Shown here: positions 7,570 to 16,504 of the stretch, piece by piece
How the letters are laid out: the number at the start of each line of letters is the position of its first letter
Numbering within the stretch: the first letter of the stretch is position 1
From: Streptomyces sp. NBC_01353
GTDB taxonomy: Bacteria; Actinomycetota; Actinomycetes; Streptomycetales; Streptomycetaceae
Direction of reading: 5' to 3'
Length of the DNA stretch: 64,000 nt
Assembly (NCBI RefSeq): GCF_036237275.1
Contig: NZ_CP108352.1
Span: forward strand, 1,550,001 to 1,614,000
Position numbers and translations under genes: made by a program
The notes under the pieces: model-generated
What the model saw: only the letters and a program-made list of their open reading frames with translations
Told to the model about the DNA's origin: nothing
Databases searched by the model: none

Positions 7570-8313
7570 ATGGAGCCGCAGCTTAATGTCAGCGTCGCCG
7601 ACGGGGTCGCCACCGTCGTCGTCTCGAACCCCGCCAAGCGCAACGCGATGACGGCCGCGATGTGGCGGTCCCTGCCGGGGTTGCTCGCCCCGCTCGCGAC
7701 CGACGCCGAGGTCCGCGTCCTGGTCCTCACCGGTGACGGCGAGACCTTCTGCGCCGGCGCGGACATCTCGACCTTGCGGGAGCCCGGCGACGAGCAGCAG
7801 TCGCTCGCGGTACGGGCCGAGGAGGCGCTCGCCGCCTTCCCCAAGCCGACGCTCGCCGCCGTCCGCGGCTACTGCGTGGGCGGCGGCAGCCAGCTCGCCG
7901 CCGCCTGCGACCTGCGGTTCGCCGAGGAGGGGGCGCGGTTCGGCGTCACCCCGTCGAAGCTCGGCATCGTCTATCCCTCCTCCTCGACCCGTCGGCTGAC
8001 CTCGCTGGTGGGGCCCTCGGCCGCCAAGTACCTGCTCTTCTCGGGCGAGTTGATCGACGCGGAGCGGGCGCTGCGCACCGGCCTGGTGGACGAGGTGCTC
8101 CCGGCGGGCGCACTGGACAAGCGGGTGGGCGAGTTCACCCGCGTCCTGGCCTCCCGCTCCCTGCTGACGCAGGCGGCGGCGAAGGAGTTCGCCGACGGTC
8201 GCACCGACCGGGACGCGTACTGGGCGGAGGAGGCACGCGGCAGCGGCGACACCGCCGAGGGTGTCGCCGCCTTCCTGGAGCGCCGCGCGCCCCGCTTCAC
8301 GTACGGGGTCTGA
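7570..8313 (+). CDS. Enoyl-CoA hydratase/isomerase (crotonase) family protein
   Basis: 247 aa. The two oxyanion-hole strands of the crotonase fold are present (ETFCAGADIS and CVGGGSQLAAACDLRF). The segment where true hydratases carry a catalytic Glu (usually G-x-P-E-x-x-L-G) reads FGVTPSKLGIVYP, so that Glu is absent. It may therefore be an isomerase, decarboxylase or thioesterase type rather than a 2-enoyl-CoA hydratase. ATG at 7570. It ends 17 nt before the convergent DJ-1 gene and has no acyl-CoA genes beside it. Confidence 0.88.
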   Translation: MEPQLNVSVADGVATVVVSNPAKRNAMTAAMWRSLPGLLAPLATDAEVRVLVLTGDGETFCAGADISTLREPGDEQQSLAVRAEEALAAFPKPTLAAVRGYCVGGGSQLAAACDLRFAEEGARFGVTPSKLGIVYPSSSTRRLTSLVGPSAAKYLLFSGELIDAERALRTGLVDEVLPAGALDKRVGEFTRVLASRSLLTQAAAKEFADGRTDRDAYWAEEARGSGDTAEGVAAFLERRAPRFTYGV

Positions 8314-8330
8314 GCCGGGTCCGACCGGCG

Positions 8331-8975
8331 TCAGCCCTCCTGGGCGAGAACCCTCTCGGCCTGCCCACGCCAGTGCGCGACGATCCCGGCCGGCGCCTTC
8401 TCGGGCGAACCCGCGTCGTAGGGCGGCTGCGGGTCGTACTCCGTCAGGAGCTGGATCGTCTGCGCGACCTCGTCTCCGGCGATCCGGCCGACCAGGTGCA
8501 GCGCCATGTCGATGCCCGAGGACACCCCGGCGGCGGTGACGTACTTGCCGTCGAGGACGACCCGCTCGCCGGTGGGTTCGACACCGAGCGGCTTCAGCTC
8601 GTCGAGCGCGAGCCAGTGGGCGGTGGCCCGGCGGCCCGCGAGTAGGCCCGCGCCGGCGAGGATCAGCGAGCCGGTGCACACGGAGGTCGTCCAGGTGCTG
8701 GTTGCGTCGGCCGTGCGGACCCAGGCGAGGATCTCGGGGTCGTGCATCGCTTCACGCGATCCCGGCCCGCCGGGGACCAGCAGGATGTCGGGGGTCGGTA
8801 CGTCCGCGAGGGTCTTGTCGGCGACGAGGGCGAGGCTTCCCTGGTCGTTGCGGACCGGGCCGGCCTCCTTGGCGACGAAGACGGTCTCGGCTCCGGGGAG
8901 CCGGGCGAGCAGCTCGTAGGGGCCGACGGCGTCGAGCGTGGTGAAGCGGTCGTAGAGCAGGACGGCGATCTGCAT
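8331..8975 (-). CDS. DJ-1/PfpI family protein
   Basis: 214 aa from the ATG at 8975 behind GAGGGG. The glutamine-amidotransferase-like fold has its nucleophile elbow at TSVCTGSLILAGAGLLAG, followed by ATAHWLALDEL, as in isonitrile hydratase-like and GlxA N-terminal domains. An Asp/Glu-containing LLPGVD-type segment occurs in the family; here YELLARLPGAETVF lies near the N-terminus. The gene is directly downstream of a GlxA-type AraC regulator on the same strand with an 81-nt gap, a pairing seen often in actinobacteria. The reaction is unknown. Confidence 0.9.
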   Translation of the reverse strand: MQIAVLLYDRFTTLDAVGPYELLARLPGAETVFVAKEAGPVRNDQGSLALVADKTLADVPTPDILLVPGGPGSREAMHDPEILAWVRTADATSTWTTSVCTGSLILAGAGLLAGRRATAHWLALDELKPLGVEPTGERVVLDGKYVTAAGVSSGIDMALHLVGRIAGDEVAQTIQLLTEYDPQPPYDAGSPEKAPAGIVAHWRGQAERVLAQEG

Positions 8976-9056
8976 GGTGTTCCCCTCGGTGGTCGGTGAT
9001 CGGTGGTCGTGCAGCGGTCGGTTCGGTGCGTGCGTCGTTCGCGTACGCACGTCGGT

Positions 9057-10028
9057 TCAGTGAGTCGTCGACACGGGTGCGTGGAAGCGGCGCCTGTACT
9101 CGGCCGGGGCCGTGTCGAGCGCCTTGACGAAGGCCCGGCGCATGGCCTCGGGGGTGCCGTAGCCGGCCGCGCGGGCGACCTCCTGGACCCCCACGGCCGT
9201 CTCCTCCAAGAGCCTGCGCGCGTGTTCGAGCCGGACCTCGTCGACGTACCGGCCGGGAGTCGTGCCGGTCTCCGCCTGGAACGCGCGGGCGAAGTGGCGG
9301 GGCGACAGCCGGGCGCGGGCCGCCAGCGCCTCGACGGAGAGGTCCCCTTCGGGGTGCTCGGTGATCCACTGCTGGAGGTCCCGCAGAGGTGCCCGGCGGG
9401 CGGTCTGGGCGGCCAGCTGGGCGCTGAACTGGGCCTGGTTGCCCGGGCGGCGCAGAAAGACGACCAGATGGCGGGCGACGGTCAGCGCGATGTCACGGCC
9501 CAGGTCCTCCTCCACGAGCGCGAGGGCGAGGTCGATGCCCGCGGTCACGCCGGCCGAGGTGGAGATCCTGCCGTCGCGGACGAAGATGGGCTCCGCCTCC
9601 ACCTCGACCTCGGGATAGCAGCGGGCGAGGTGGTCGCAGGCGACCCAGTGGGTGGTGGCCCGGTGGCCGTCGAGGAGCCCGGCCTCGGCGAGCAGCAGCG
9701 CACCCGTGCAGACGGAGACCAGGCGCTCGGCGTGCGGGGCGTTCTCGCGCAGCCAGTCGATCAGCCGGGGGTCGGCGTGGCGAGTGCCCTCGCCCCCGGG
9801 GACGACCAGCGTGTGCGGGCGGTCCGCGTCGGCGAGCGTCGTGTCCGGGAGCATCCGCAGGCCGCTCTGAGTACGGACCGGACCCCCGTCGAGCGAGGCG
9901 GTCCGGATCGGGTAGGCGGCGTCACCGCCGGCGGCGCGGCCGGCCCCGGCGAACACCTCCACCGGTCCGGTGACATCCAGGCTCTGCACATCGTCGAAGA
10001 GGACGACGAGCACGGGTCGCTTCGTCAT
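9057..10028 (-). CDS. GlxA family transcriptional regulator (DJ-1 domain plus AraC HTH)
   Basis: 323 aa. Residues 1-190 form a DJ-1/PfpI-like sensor domain with a Cys at the nucleophile position (VSVCTGALLLAEAGLLDG). Residues about 220-320 form an AraC-type double helix-turn-helix (ALAARARLSPRHFARAF and VARAAGYGTPEAMRRAF). The ATG at 10028 is chosen over an in-frame ATG nine bases upstream because AAGGATGG is better spaced to it. It probably controls the adjacent DJ-1 gene and perhaps itself. The ligand is unknown. Confidence 0.92.
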   Translation of the reverse strand: MTKRPVLVVLFDDVQSLDVTGPVEVFAGAGRAAGGDAAYPIRTASLDGGPVRTQSGLRMLPDTTLADADRPHTLVVPGGEGTRHADPRLIDWLRENAPHAERLVSVCTGALLLAEAGLLDGHRATTHWVACDHLARCYPEVEVEAEPIFVRDGRISTSAGVTAGIDLALALVEEDLGRDIALTVARHLVVFLRRPGNQAQFSAQLAAQTARRAPLRDLQQWITEHPEGDLSVEALAARARLSPRHFARAFQAETGTTPGRYVDEVRLEHARRLLEETAVGVQEVARAAGYGTPEAMRRAFVKALDTAPAEYRRRFHAPVSTTH

Positions 10029-10163
10029 GTGTTCCATCCTTGGCGGGGCACGGGATGTCCGCAATGACGAAGACCCCACCTTTCCTGCCATCCGCCGTGG
10101 GCGACGCCGACCGCGACCGCCCCGGACTTCCCGTCGTACCGACCAGTCGGTAACGTTCCGTCC

Positions 10164-11027
10164 ATGACCTCTCTGCCGCCCCGTGCGGGCCGCCGCTGCC
10201 ACCACATGCTGAACCCGATGCACTCCACGGTGTACTTCTCACCGGACCTGGACACCGAGTTCCGGGCCCTCGGCTTCGAGGACACGTCGGCCATGCGGCT
10301 CGCCTCGCGCAGCGCCGCGATGGGGGCCGTGGGCGCCGGAACCGTGGCCGCGGCCTTCTACAACTACAACGTCGAGCTGCTGGCCCGGCATCTGCCCGCC
10401 GTCTGGGACATCGCCTCGCCGACGGACGTGGTGGCCGCACGGCTGCGGGCCGTGGACACCACGATGCGCCGTCTCCTCGGCGAGGAGGCGGTCGCATCGG
10501 CCGAGATGGCGGAGGCCGCCGAGCTCGCCCTGCGCGCCACCGAGGCCTGCACCCGGCACGCCCGGCCGCTCTACTCGGCCCACGCCGACCTACCGGTCCC
10601 GGAGGAGGCCCACCTGCGCTACTGGTACGCCGCGACACTGCTGCGCGAGCACCGGGGCGACGGTCACCTCGCGGCCCTCCTGAGCGTGGGCCTCGACCCG
10701 CTGGAGGCGATGGTCAGCCACACCGCCACGGGCATGGGCATGAATCCGCGCTGGGCCCTGGGCGCCCGGGGCTGGCGGCGCGCCGACTGGGACGCCGCGG
10801 CCGCGCGGCTGCGGGAGCGCGGGCTGCTGGACGCGGACGGCGAGCTCACGCCCGAGGGCATGAGCCTGCGCGACGCGGTGGAGGAGCACACGGACCGCCT
10901 GGACTCCGCCCCGTACGAGCACCTGGGCGCGACCGGCGTCGAGCGCCTGACCGAGCTGGGCAAGGGATTCCGTGACGCGGCGTTCCTGGCGGGTGCCTTC
11001 CCCGCGGACCTCGGCGACAAGGGCTGA
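10164..11027 (+). CDS. SCO6745 family protein (MarR-like helical fold)
   Basis: 287 aa, ATG at 10164. I recognise it as the actinobacterial family named after S. coelicolor SCO6745. It is mostly alpha-helical, with an early FYNYNVELLARHLPAVWD segment and a C-terminal WRRADWDAAAARLRERGLLD stretch reading like the winged-helix part of MarR-type regulators. It is expressed divergently from the GlxA-type regulator, across a 135-nt gap. The first 18 residues (up to LNPMHS) may be untranslated if a later ATG is used. Function is not established. Confidence 0.8.
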   Translation: MTSLPPRAGRRCHHMLNPMHSTVYFSPDLDTEFRALGFEDTSAMRLASRSAAMGAVGAGTVAAAFYNYNVELLARHLPAVWDIASPTDVVAARLRAVDTTMRRLLGEEAVASAEMAEAAELALRATEACTRHARPLYSAHADLPVPEEAHLRYWYAATLLREHRGDGHLAALLSVGLDPLEAMVSHTATGMGMNPRWALGARGWRRADWDAAAARLRERGLLDADGELTPEGMSLRDAVEEHTDRLDSAPYEHLGATGVERLTELGKGFRDAAFLAGAFPADLGDKG

Positions 11028-11126
11028 CGGAACCACCGCGCGGGCGGGGCGGGTGCGGCGATCCGGTCGGCGACCCGGCACAATGCAGTCGCAAGCTTGA
11101 AGCGCGAGAAGGCGAGTCGGGACACC

Positions 11127-13547
11127 GTGACGACGTCCATCGAAGGCAGGATCGCCGAGGAACTCGGCGTACGCGAGCGACAGGTGAGGGCGGCCGTCGA
11201 GCTGCTCGACGGCGGGTCGACCGTGCCGTTCATCGCGCGCTACCGCAAGGAAGCGACGGAGATGCTCGACGACGCGCAGCTGCGCACGCTCGAGGAGCGG
11301 CTGCGTTATCTGCGGGAGCTGGAGGACCGGCGGACCGCCATCCTCGATTCCGTACGGGAGCAGGGCAAGCTGACGGCCGAGGTGGAGGCCCAGATCCGGG
11401 CCGCCGACACCAAGGCCCGTCTCGAGGACATCTACCTGCCCTTCAAGCCCAAGCGGCGCACGAAGGCGCAGATCGCCCGCGAGGCCGGTCTGGAGCCGCT
11501 GGCGGAGGGGCTCCTCACCGACCCGTCGGTGGAGCCGGCGGCCGCCGCCGCGGCCTTCGTCGACGCCGACAAGGGCGTCGCGGACCCGGCCGCCGCGCTG
11601 GAGGGCGCCCGCGCGATCCTCACCGAGAAGTTCTCCGAGGACGCCGACCTCATCGGCGAGCTGCGTGAGCGGATGTGGGGCCGGGGCCGGCTCGCCGCCA
11701 AGGTCCGGGAGGGCAAGGAGGAGGCGGGCGCGAAGTTCGCCGACTACTTCGACTTCGCCGAGCCGTTCACCGCGCTCCCCTCGCACCGGATCCTCGCGAT
11801 GCTGCGCGGCGAGAAGGAGGACGTCCTCTCCCTGGAGCTGGAGCCGGAGGACCGCGAGGACGCTGCGGCGCCCGGCCCGTCCGCGTACGAAGGGATGGTC
11901 GCCTCCCGCTTCGGTGTGGCGGAGCGAGGGCGTCCGGGCGACAAGTGGCTTCTGGACACGGTCCGTTGGGCCTGGCGGACCCGGATCCTGGTCCACCTCG
12001 GGATCGATCTGCGGCTGCGGCTGCGGACGGCGGCGGAGGACGAGGCGGTACGGGTCTTCGCGGCGAACCTGCGTGACCTGCTGCTCGCCGCGCCGGCGGG
12101 CACGCGGGCGACGCTGGGGCTCGACCCCGGCTTCCGTACGGGCGTGAAGGTCGCCGTGGTCGACGCGACGGGCAAGGTCGTGGCCACCGACACGATCTAC
12201 CCGCACGTCCCCGCGAACAAGTGGGACGAGTCACTGGCGAAGCTGGCGCGGCTCGCGAAGGAGCACGCGGTCGAACTCGTCGCCATCGGCAACGGCACGG
12301 CCTCCCGCGAGACGGACAAGCTCGCGGCCGAACTCATCGCCAAGCACCCGGAGTTGAAGCTCACCAAGGTCATGGTGTCCGAGGCCGGCGCCTCGGTGTA
12401 CTCGGCCTCCGCGTTCGCTTCGCAGGAACTGCCGGAGCTGGACGTGTCGTTGCGCGGCGCCGTCTCGATCGCACGGCGGCTCCAGGACCCGCTGGCCGAG
12501 CTGGTGAAGATCGACCCGAAGTCGATCGGCGTCGGGCAGTACCAGCACGACCTGTCCGAGGTGAAGCTCTCGCGTTCGCTGGACACGGTGGTCGAGGACT
12601 GTGTGAACGGCGTCGGTGTCGACGTCAACACCGCGTCCGCGCCGCTGCTTTCGCGGGTGTCGGGGATCGGCGCCGGCCTCGCCGAGAACATCGTGGCGCA
12701 TCGCGACGCCAACGGTCCGTTCCGGTCGCGGAGGGCGCTGAAGGACGTGGCGCGGCTCGGACCGAAGGCGTATGAGCAGTGCGCGGGCTTCCTGCGGATC
12801 CGGGGCGGCGACGACCCGCTGGACGGGTCCTCGGTGCACCCGGAGGCGTACCCGGTGGTGCGGCGGATGGTGAAGACGACGGGCGGCGAGGTCGCGTCGC
12901 TGATCGGCAACACGGGTGTGCTGCGGTCGCTGCGGGCGGACGACTTCGTCGACGAGACGTTCGGTCTCCCGACGGTCACCGACATCCTGCGCGAGCTGGA
13001 GAAGCCGGGGCGGGACCCGCGGCCGGCGTTCAAGACGGCTACGTTCAAGGAGGGCGTCGAGAAGCTCGGCGACCTGGCGTCGGGGATGGTCCTGGAGGGC
13101 GTGGTCACGAACGTCGCGGCGTTCGGGGCGTTCGTGGACATCGGTGTGCACCAGGACGGCCTGGTGCACGTGTCTGCGATGTCGAAGACGTTCGTGAAGG
13201 ACCCGCGGGACGTGGTGAAGCCGGGTGACGTCGTCCGGGTGAAGGTCCTTGACGTCGACATCCCGCGCAAGCGGATCTCGCTGACGCTGCGGCTCGACGA
13301 CGAGGCGACGGCGGAGGCGACGGCGGGCGGGGATGCCCCGAAGCGGGAGCGGAACGAGCGTGGCGGGCGCGGTGAGCGTGGCGGGCGCGGTGAGCGCGCC
13401 GAGCGTGGCGGCCGCCCGCCGCAGCAGCGCCGCGGCCAGCCCCAGGGCGCGGCCCCGGCCGCCCCTGCGAACAGCGCGATGGCGGACGCTCTGCGCAAGG
13501 CGGGGCTGCTGAACGAGGGCGGCGGCGGGAAGCGGCGCGGCCGCTGA
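11127..13547 (+). CDS. tex: Tex family RNA-binding transcription accessory protein
   Basis: 806 aa from the GTG at 11127 ([14 protein letters not shown] is the usual Streptomyces Tex N-terminus). Domains in order: Tex N-terminal helical domain with [20 protein letters not shown], a YqgF/RNase H-like domain ([18 protein letters not shown]), helix-hairpin-helix motifs ([20 protein letters not shown]) and an S1 RNA-binding domain ([18 protein letters not shown]). The last 70 residues are Arg/Gly-rich with [10 protein letters not shown]-like repeats, a disordered nucleic-acid-binding tail. Tex acts on transcription complexes and RNA in the cytoplasm. A strong terminator follows 7 nt after the stop. 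Confidence 0.97.
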   Translation: MTTSIEGRIAEELGVRERQVRAAVELLDGGSTVPFIARYRKEATEMLDDAQLRTLEERLRYLRELEDRRTAILDSVREQGKLTAEVEAQIRAADTKARLEDIYLPFKPKRRTKAQIAREAGLEPLAEGLLTDPSVEPAAAAAAFVDADKGVADPAAALEGARAILTEKFSEDADLIGELRERMWGRGRLAAKVREGKEEAGAKFADYFDFAEPFTALPSHRILAMLRGEKEDVLSLELEPEDREDAAAPGPSAYEGMVASRFGVAERGRPGDKWLLDTVRWAWRTRILVHLGIDLRLRLRTAAEDEAVRVFAANLRDLLLAAPAGTRATLGLDPGFRTGVKVAVVDATGKVVATDTIYPHVPANKWDESLAKLARLAKEHAVELVAIGNGTASRETDKLAAELIAKHPELKLTKVMVSEAGASVYSASAFASQELPELDVSLRGAVSIARRLQDPLAELVKIDPKSIGVGQYQHDLSEVKLSRSLDTVVEDCVNGVGVDVNTASAPLLSRVSGIGAGLAENIVAHRDANGPFRSRRALKDVARLGPKAYEQCAGFLRIRGGDDPLDGSSVHPEAYPVVRRMVKTTGGEVASLIGNTGVLRSLRADDFVDETFGLPTVTDILRELEKPGRDPRPAFKTATFKEGVEKLGDLASGMVLEGVVTNVAAFGAFVDIGVHQDGLVHVSAMSKTFVKDPRDVVKPGDVVRVKVLDVDIPRKRISLTLRLDDEATAEATAGGDAPKRERNERGGRGERGGRGERAERGGRPPQQRRGQPQGAAPAAPANSAMADALRKAGLLNEGGGGKRRGR

Positions 13548-13554
13548 CACACGG

Positions 13555-13584
13555 ACGGGGCCCGGCCGGAAGGCCGGGCCCCGT
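13555..13584. terminator. Terminator after tex
   Basis: A perfect 13-bp G/C stem (13555-13567 and 13572-13584) with a GGAA tetraloop, starting 7 nt after the tex stop codon. It lies between convergent genes and probably serves both strands. Confidence 0.9.
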
Positions 13585-13682
13585 CGCGTGTCACGGCTTC
13601 GTCCATCGGCGACCCCGGCCGGGGCGTACGCAACGGGGACAGCCCACGCCCCGGCTCGATCTTGCGGCGGCGGGCTGCAGTA

Positions 13683-14090
13683 CTAGGCGTTCGGCAGGAA
13701 CCGAAGCGCCCATTCCGCGCGGTTCGCCACCGTCAGGTCGTCGTCCTCCGTCAAGGGCTGCAGCAACGCGCGGGAGCGGGTCGGTTCGGACTGGACCAGG
13801 TCGACGATCTCGGTCGCCAGGGCGTCCTGGTCGTCGCCGAGGTCGACGGACGAGGCGCGCAGGAGCGCCGGGAGGGCGTCCGGGCCGCCGATCGCGGCGA
13901 GGACGCCGCCGAGCAGCTCGCGGGCGTAGGCGTTCCGCTCGACGAGGGCGCGGTCCAGTTCGGACTGGAGTCGCGGCAGGAGCGCGGCGTCGCCCGAGGC
14001 GGCGATCTCGTCCGCCAGGTCGATCGTCTCGTCGACGTCGGCGTCGAGGTCGTCCAGCATCTCGGTGAGCCGGGTCAGCAGGTCGGTCAT
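13683..14090 (-). CDS. Acidic alpha-helical HEAT-like protein
   Basis: 135 aa, rich in Asp/Glu/Leu, with helix pairs such as ADEIAASGDAALLPRLQSEL and LLGGVLAAIGGPDALPALLR that read like HEAT repeats. No signal peptide, membrane segment or catalytic motif. The ATG at 14090 overlaps the stop of the ComB-like gene as ATGA, so it is the third cistron after an ABC-F ATPase and the ComB-like protein. It may be a protein-binding scaffold. I do not recognise a named family. Confidence 0.8.
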   Translation of the reverse strand: MTDLLTRLTEMLDDLDADVDETIDLADEIAASGDAALLPRLQSELDRALVERNAYARELLGGVLAAIGGPDALPALLRASSVDLGDDQDALATEIVDLVQSEPTRSRALLQPLTEDDDLTVANRAEWALRFLPNA

Positions 14091-14854
14091 GATGCCTCCA
14101 GGAATGCGCCGTCCGTCAGGACGGGGACGGTCTCCGAGGTGTCGACCTCGGCGGCCACCGCCACATCCTGCGGATAGCCGTACTCGTACAGTTCACGCCC
14201 CGAATCGCAGCGGTGCAGCTCCGCCACGGGGTCCTCCGTCGCCTCCCACAGCGTGGCCGCCGCCCGCGCCTCGGGCGTCAGGTCGTACGGGCCCAGGGCG
14301 CGCAGCGCCGACAGCACGGCGCCGACGCCCAGCAGGTCCTCCAGGGCGGGGCGCAGGGAGCCGTCCGGCCAGCGTTCGCCCGAGGCGATGACGGTGAGAG
14401 GCAGGGACTCGGAGCCGTATCCCCGGTCCGCGAGCCAACGGGCGACGGCCGTGCGATTGCGCAGCGAGGCCGCGACGACCGGCAGCCCGCCGTCCCCCGG
14501 AGCTCCGCCCGGGGGTACCCCCGTCTCGCCTCCCTGCGCCGCGATCGTGGAGCCGTTCGGGGAGGGCAGGACCAGACGCTCGGTCGGCGGGGCGGTCCGC
14601 AGGGCCGCCGGGGAGAGCGACCACGGCGATTCGGGCGACACCTCGCTGCGGCCGACCGCGAGCGCGGCGTCCAGCTTCGCCGCATACCCCACGGCCGTCT
14701 CGTCCCTCCAGCGGTACGGGTACACCGCCGCGCCGGACTCCACGGCGACGCCGACCGCCGTCGTGAAGGAGAGGACGTCGACGACGACCAGGCACGCGGC
14801 GTCCCGGGCGAGGACGGCCGCCTCCGTCGGGCCCCAGCCGAAGGTGACACCCAT
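14087..14854 (-). CDS. 2-phosphosulfolactate phosphatase (ComB)-like protein
   Basis: 255 aa starting at the ATG at 14854, whose A is shared with the TGA of the upstream ABC-F gene. The family signature is visible: LVVVDVLSFTTAVGVAVESG near the N-terminus (acidic metal-site Asp), LVLPSPNGSTIAA in the centre and VIASGERWPDGSLRPALEDLLG further on. ComB hydrolyses 2-phospho-3-sulfolactate in coenzyme M synthesis. Streptomyces do not make coenzyme M, so these homologues probably act on another phosphate ester. Overlaps at both ends (1 nt and 4 nt) show tight coupling. Confidence 0.85.
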   Translation of the reverse strand: MGVTFGWGPTEAAVLARDAACLVVVDVLSFTTAVGVAVESGAAVYPYRWRDETAVGYAAKLDAALAVGRSEVSPESPWSLSPAALRTAPPTERLVLPSPNGSTIAAQGGETGVPPGGAPGDGGLPVVAASLRNRTAVARWLADRGYGSESLPLTVIASGERWPDGSLRPALEDLLGVGAVLSALRALGPYDLTPEARAAATLWEATEDPVAELHRCDSGRELYEYGYPQDVAVAAEVDTSETVPVLTDGAFLEAS

Positions 14855-16491
14855 CAGAGCTCGGTCACCTTGCCGTCCGCGACCTCGATGCGACGCGTCG
14901 TGCGCACCGCGTCGAGCATCCGCCGGTCGTGGGTGACCAGGAGCAGCGTGCCGGTGTACGAGTCGAGGGCGGACTCCAGCTGCTCGATGGCCGGCAGGTC
15001 CAGGTGGTTGGTCGGCTCGTCGAGCACCAGCAGGTTCACCCCACGGCCCTGGAGCAGGGCCAGCGCGGCGCGGGTGCGCTCGCCCGGGGAGAGCGTGGTG
15101 GCCGGGCGCAGGACGTGCTCGGCCTTGAGACCGAACTTCGCGAGCAGCGTCCGTACCTCGGCGGGCTCGGTCTCGGGAACCGCCGCGCAGAACGCGTCGA
15201 GCAGCGACTCGGAGCCGTGGAAGAGCTTCCGCGCCTGGTCGACCTCGCCGACGACGACGCCCGAGCCGAGGACCGCGTCCCCCGCGTCGAGCGGGAGCCG
15301 GCCGAGGAGCGCGGCGAGCAGCGTCGACTTGCCGGCTCCGTTCGCGCCGGTGATGGCGACGCGGTCGGCCCAGTCGATCTGGAGGGTGGCCGGCCCGAAG
15401 CTGAAGTCGCCGCGCCGGACCTCGGCCTCGCGCAGGGTCGCGACGACCGAGCCGGAGCGCGGCGCGGCGGCGATCTCCATCCGCAGCTCCCACTCCTTGC
15501 GGGGCTCCTCGACGGCGTCGAGCCGTTCGATCATCCGCTGCGTCTGCCGGGCCTTCGCGGCCTGCTTCTCGCTGGCCTCGCTGCGGGCGTTGCGGCCGAG
15601 CTTGTCGCCGTCGGTGGCCTTCCGGCGGGCGTTCTTGACGCCCTTGTCCATCCAGGACCGCTGCATGTGGCCGCGTGCTTCGAGGGCGGCCTTCCTGCCC
15701 GCGTACTCCTCGAAGTCCTCGCGGGCGTGCCGCCGGGCGGTGTCCCGCTCGTCCAGGTACGCCTCGTAGCCACCCCCGTAGAGCGTGATCTGCTGCTGGG
15801 CGAGGTCGAGCTCGAGGACCTTGGTCACCGTACGGGTGAGGAACTCGCGGTCGTGGCTGATGACGACCGTGCCGGCGCGCAGCCCCTGCACGAAGGCCTC
15901 GAGCCGCTCCAGACCGTCCAGGTCGAGGTCGTTGGTGGGCTCGTCGAGCAGGAAGACGTCGTAGCGGGAGAGGAGGAGGGAGGCGAGGCCCGCGCGGGCG
16001 GCCTGGCCGCCGGATAGGGAGGTCATCGGCTGGTCGAGGCCGACGGTCAGGCCGAGCGAGTCGGCGACCTCCTCGGCCCGCTCGTCCAGGTCGGCGCCGC
16101 CGAGGTCGAGCCAGCGCTCCAGGCTGACGGCGTACGCGTCGTCGGCGCCGGGTGTCCCGCCGACCAGGCCCTGGGTGGCCTCGTCCATCGCGACCTGCGC
16201 CGCGGCCACGCCCGTGCGGCGGGCCAGGAACTCGCGTACCGTCTCGCCCTCGCGCCGCTCCGGCTCCTGCGGGAGGTGGCCGACGGTGGCGGTGGGCGGG
16301 GAGAGCTTCAGCTCACCGTCCTCGGGGGTGTCGAGCCCGGCGAGCAGCCGCAGCAGGGTCGACTTGCCGGCGCCGTTGACGCCGACGAGGCCGATGACAT
16401 CGCCGGGGGCGACGACGAGGTCGAGGCCGGCGAAGAGGGAGCGTTCGCCGTGGCCGGCGGCGAGGTCCTTGGCGACGAGGGTTGCAGTCAT
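14854..16491 (-). CDS. ABC-F family ATP-binding protein
   Basis: 545 aa with two ABC ATPase domains in one chain and no membrane segment. Domain 1 has Walker A GVNGAGKSTLLRLL, signature SLSGGQAARAGLAS and Walker B VFLLDEPTNDLDL. Domain 2 has GANGAGKSTLLAAL, TLSPGERTRAALAL and LLVLDEPTNHLDL. A charged linker with many Arg/Lys (RRKATDGDKLGRNARSEAS) joins them. Members act on the ribosome as translation factors or antibiotic-protection proteins. First gene of a three-cistron overlapping operon. No antibiotic locus is nearby, so a housekeeping role is as likely as resistance. Confidence 0.95.
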   Translation of the reverse strand: MTATLVAKDLAAGHGERSLFAGLDLVVAPGDVIGLVGVNGAGKSTLLRLLAGLDTPEDGELKLSPPTATVGHLPQEPERREGETVREFLARRTGVAAAQVAMDEATQGLVGGTPGADDAYAVSLERWLDLGGADLDERAEEVADSLGLTVGLDQPMTSLSGGQAARAGLASLLLSRYDVFLLDEPTNDLDLDGLERLEAFVQGLRAGTVVISHDREFLTRTVTKVLELDLAQQQITLYGGGYEAYLDERDTARRHAREDFEEYAGRKAALEARGHMQRSWMDKGVKNARRKATDGDKLGRNARSEASEKQAAKARQTQRMIERLDAVEEPRKEWELRMEIAAAPRSGSVVATLREAEVRRGDFSFGPATLQIDWADRVAITGANGAGKSTLLAALLGRLPLDAGDAVLGSGVVVGEVDQARKLFHGSESLLDAFCAAVPETEPAEVRTLLAKFGLKAEHVLRPATTLSPGERTRAALALLQGRGVNLLVLDEPTNHLDLPAIEQLESALDSYTGTLLLVTHDRRMLDAVRTTRRIEVADGKVTEL

Positions 16492-16504
16492 CAGGGGATG
16501 AATC

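Noticed and set aside
7323-7844. 173-codon minus-strand protein overlapping the crotonase gene
   Set aside because: Its N-terminal two thirds are antisense to a clear crotonase gene; only the last 45 codons lie in free sequence and are listed at low confidence.
11097-11126. TTG at 11097 as start of tex
   Set aside because: It adds ten residues without family resemblance; the GTG at 11127 gives the usual N-terminus.
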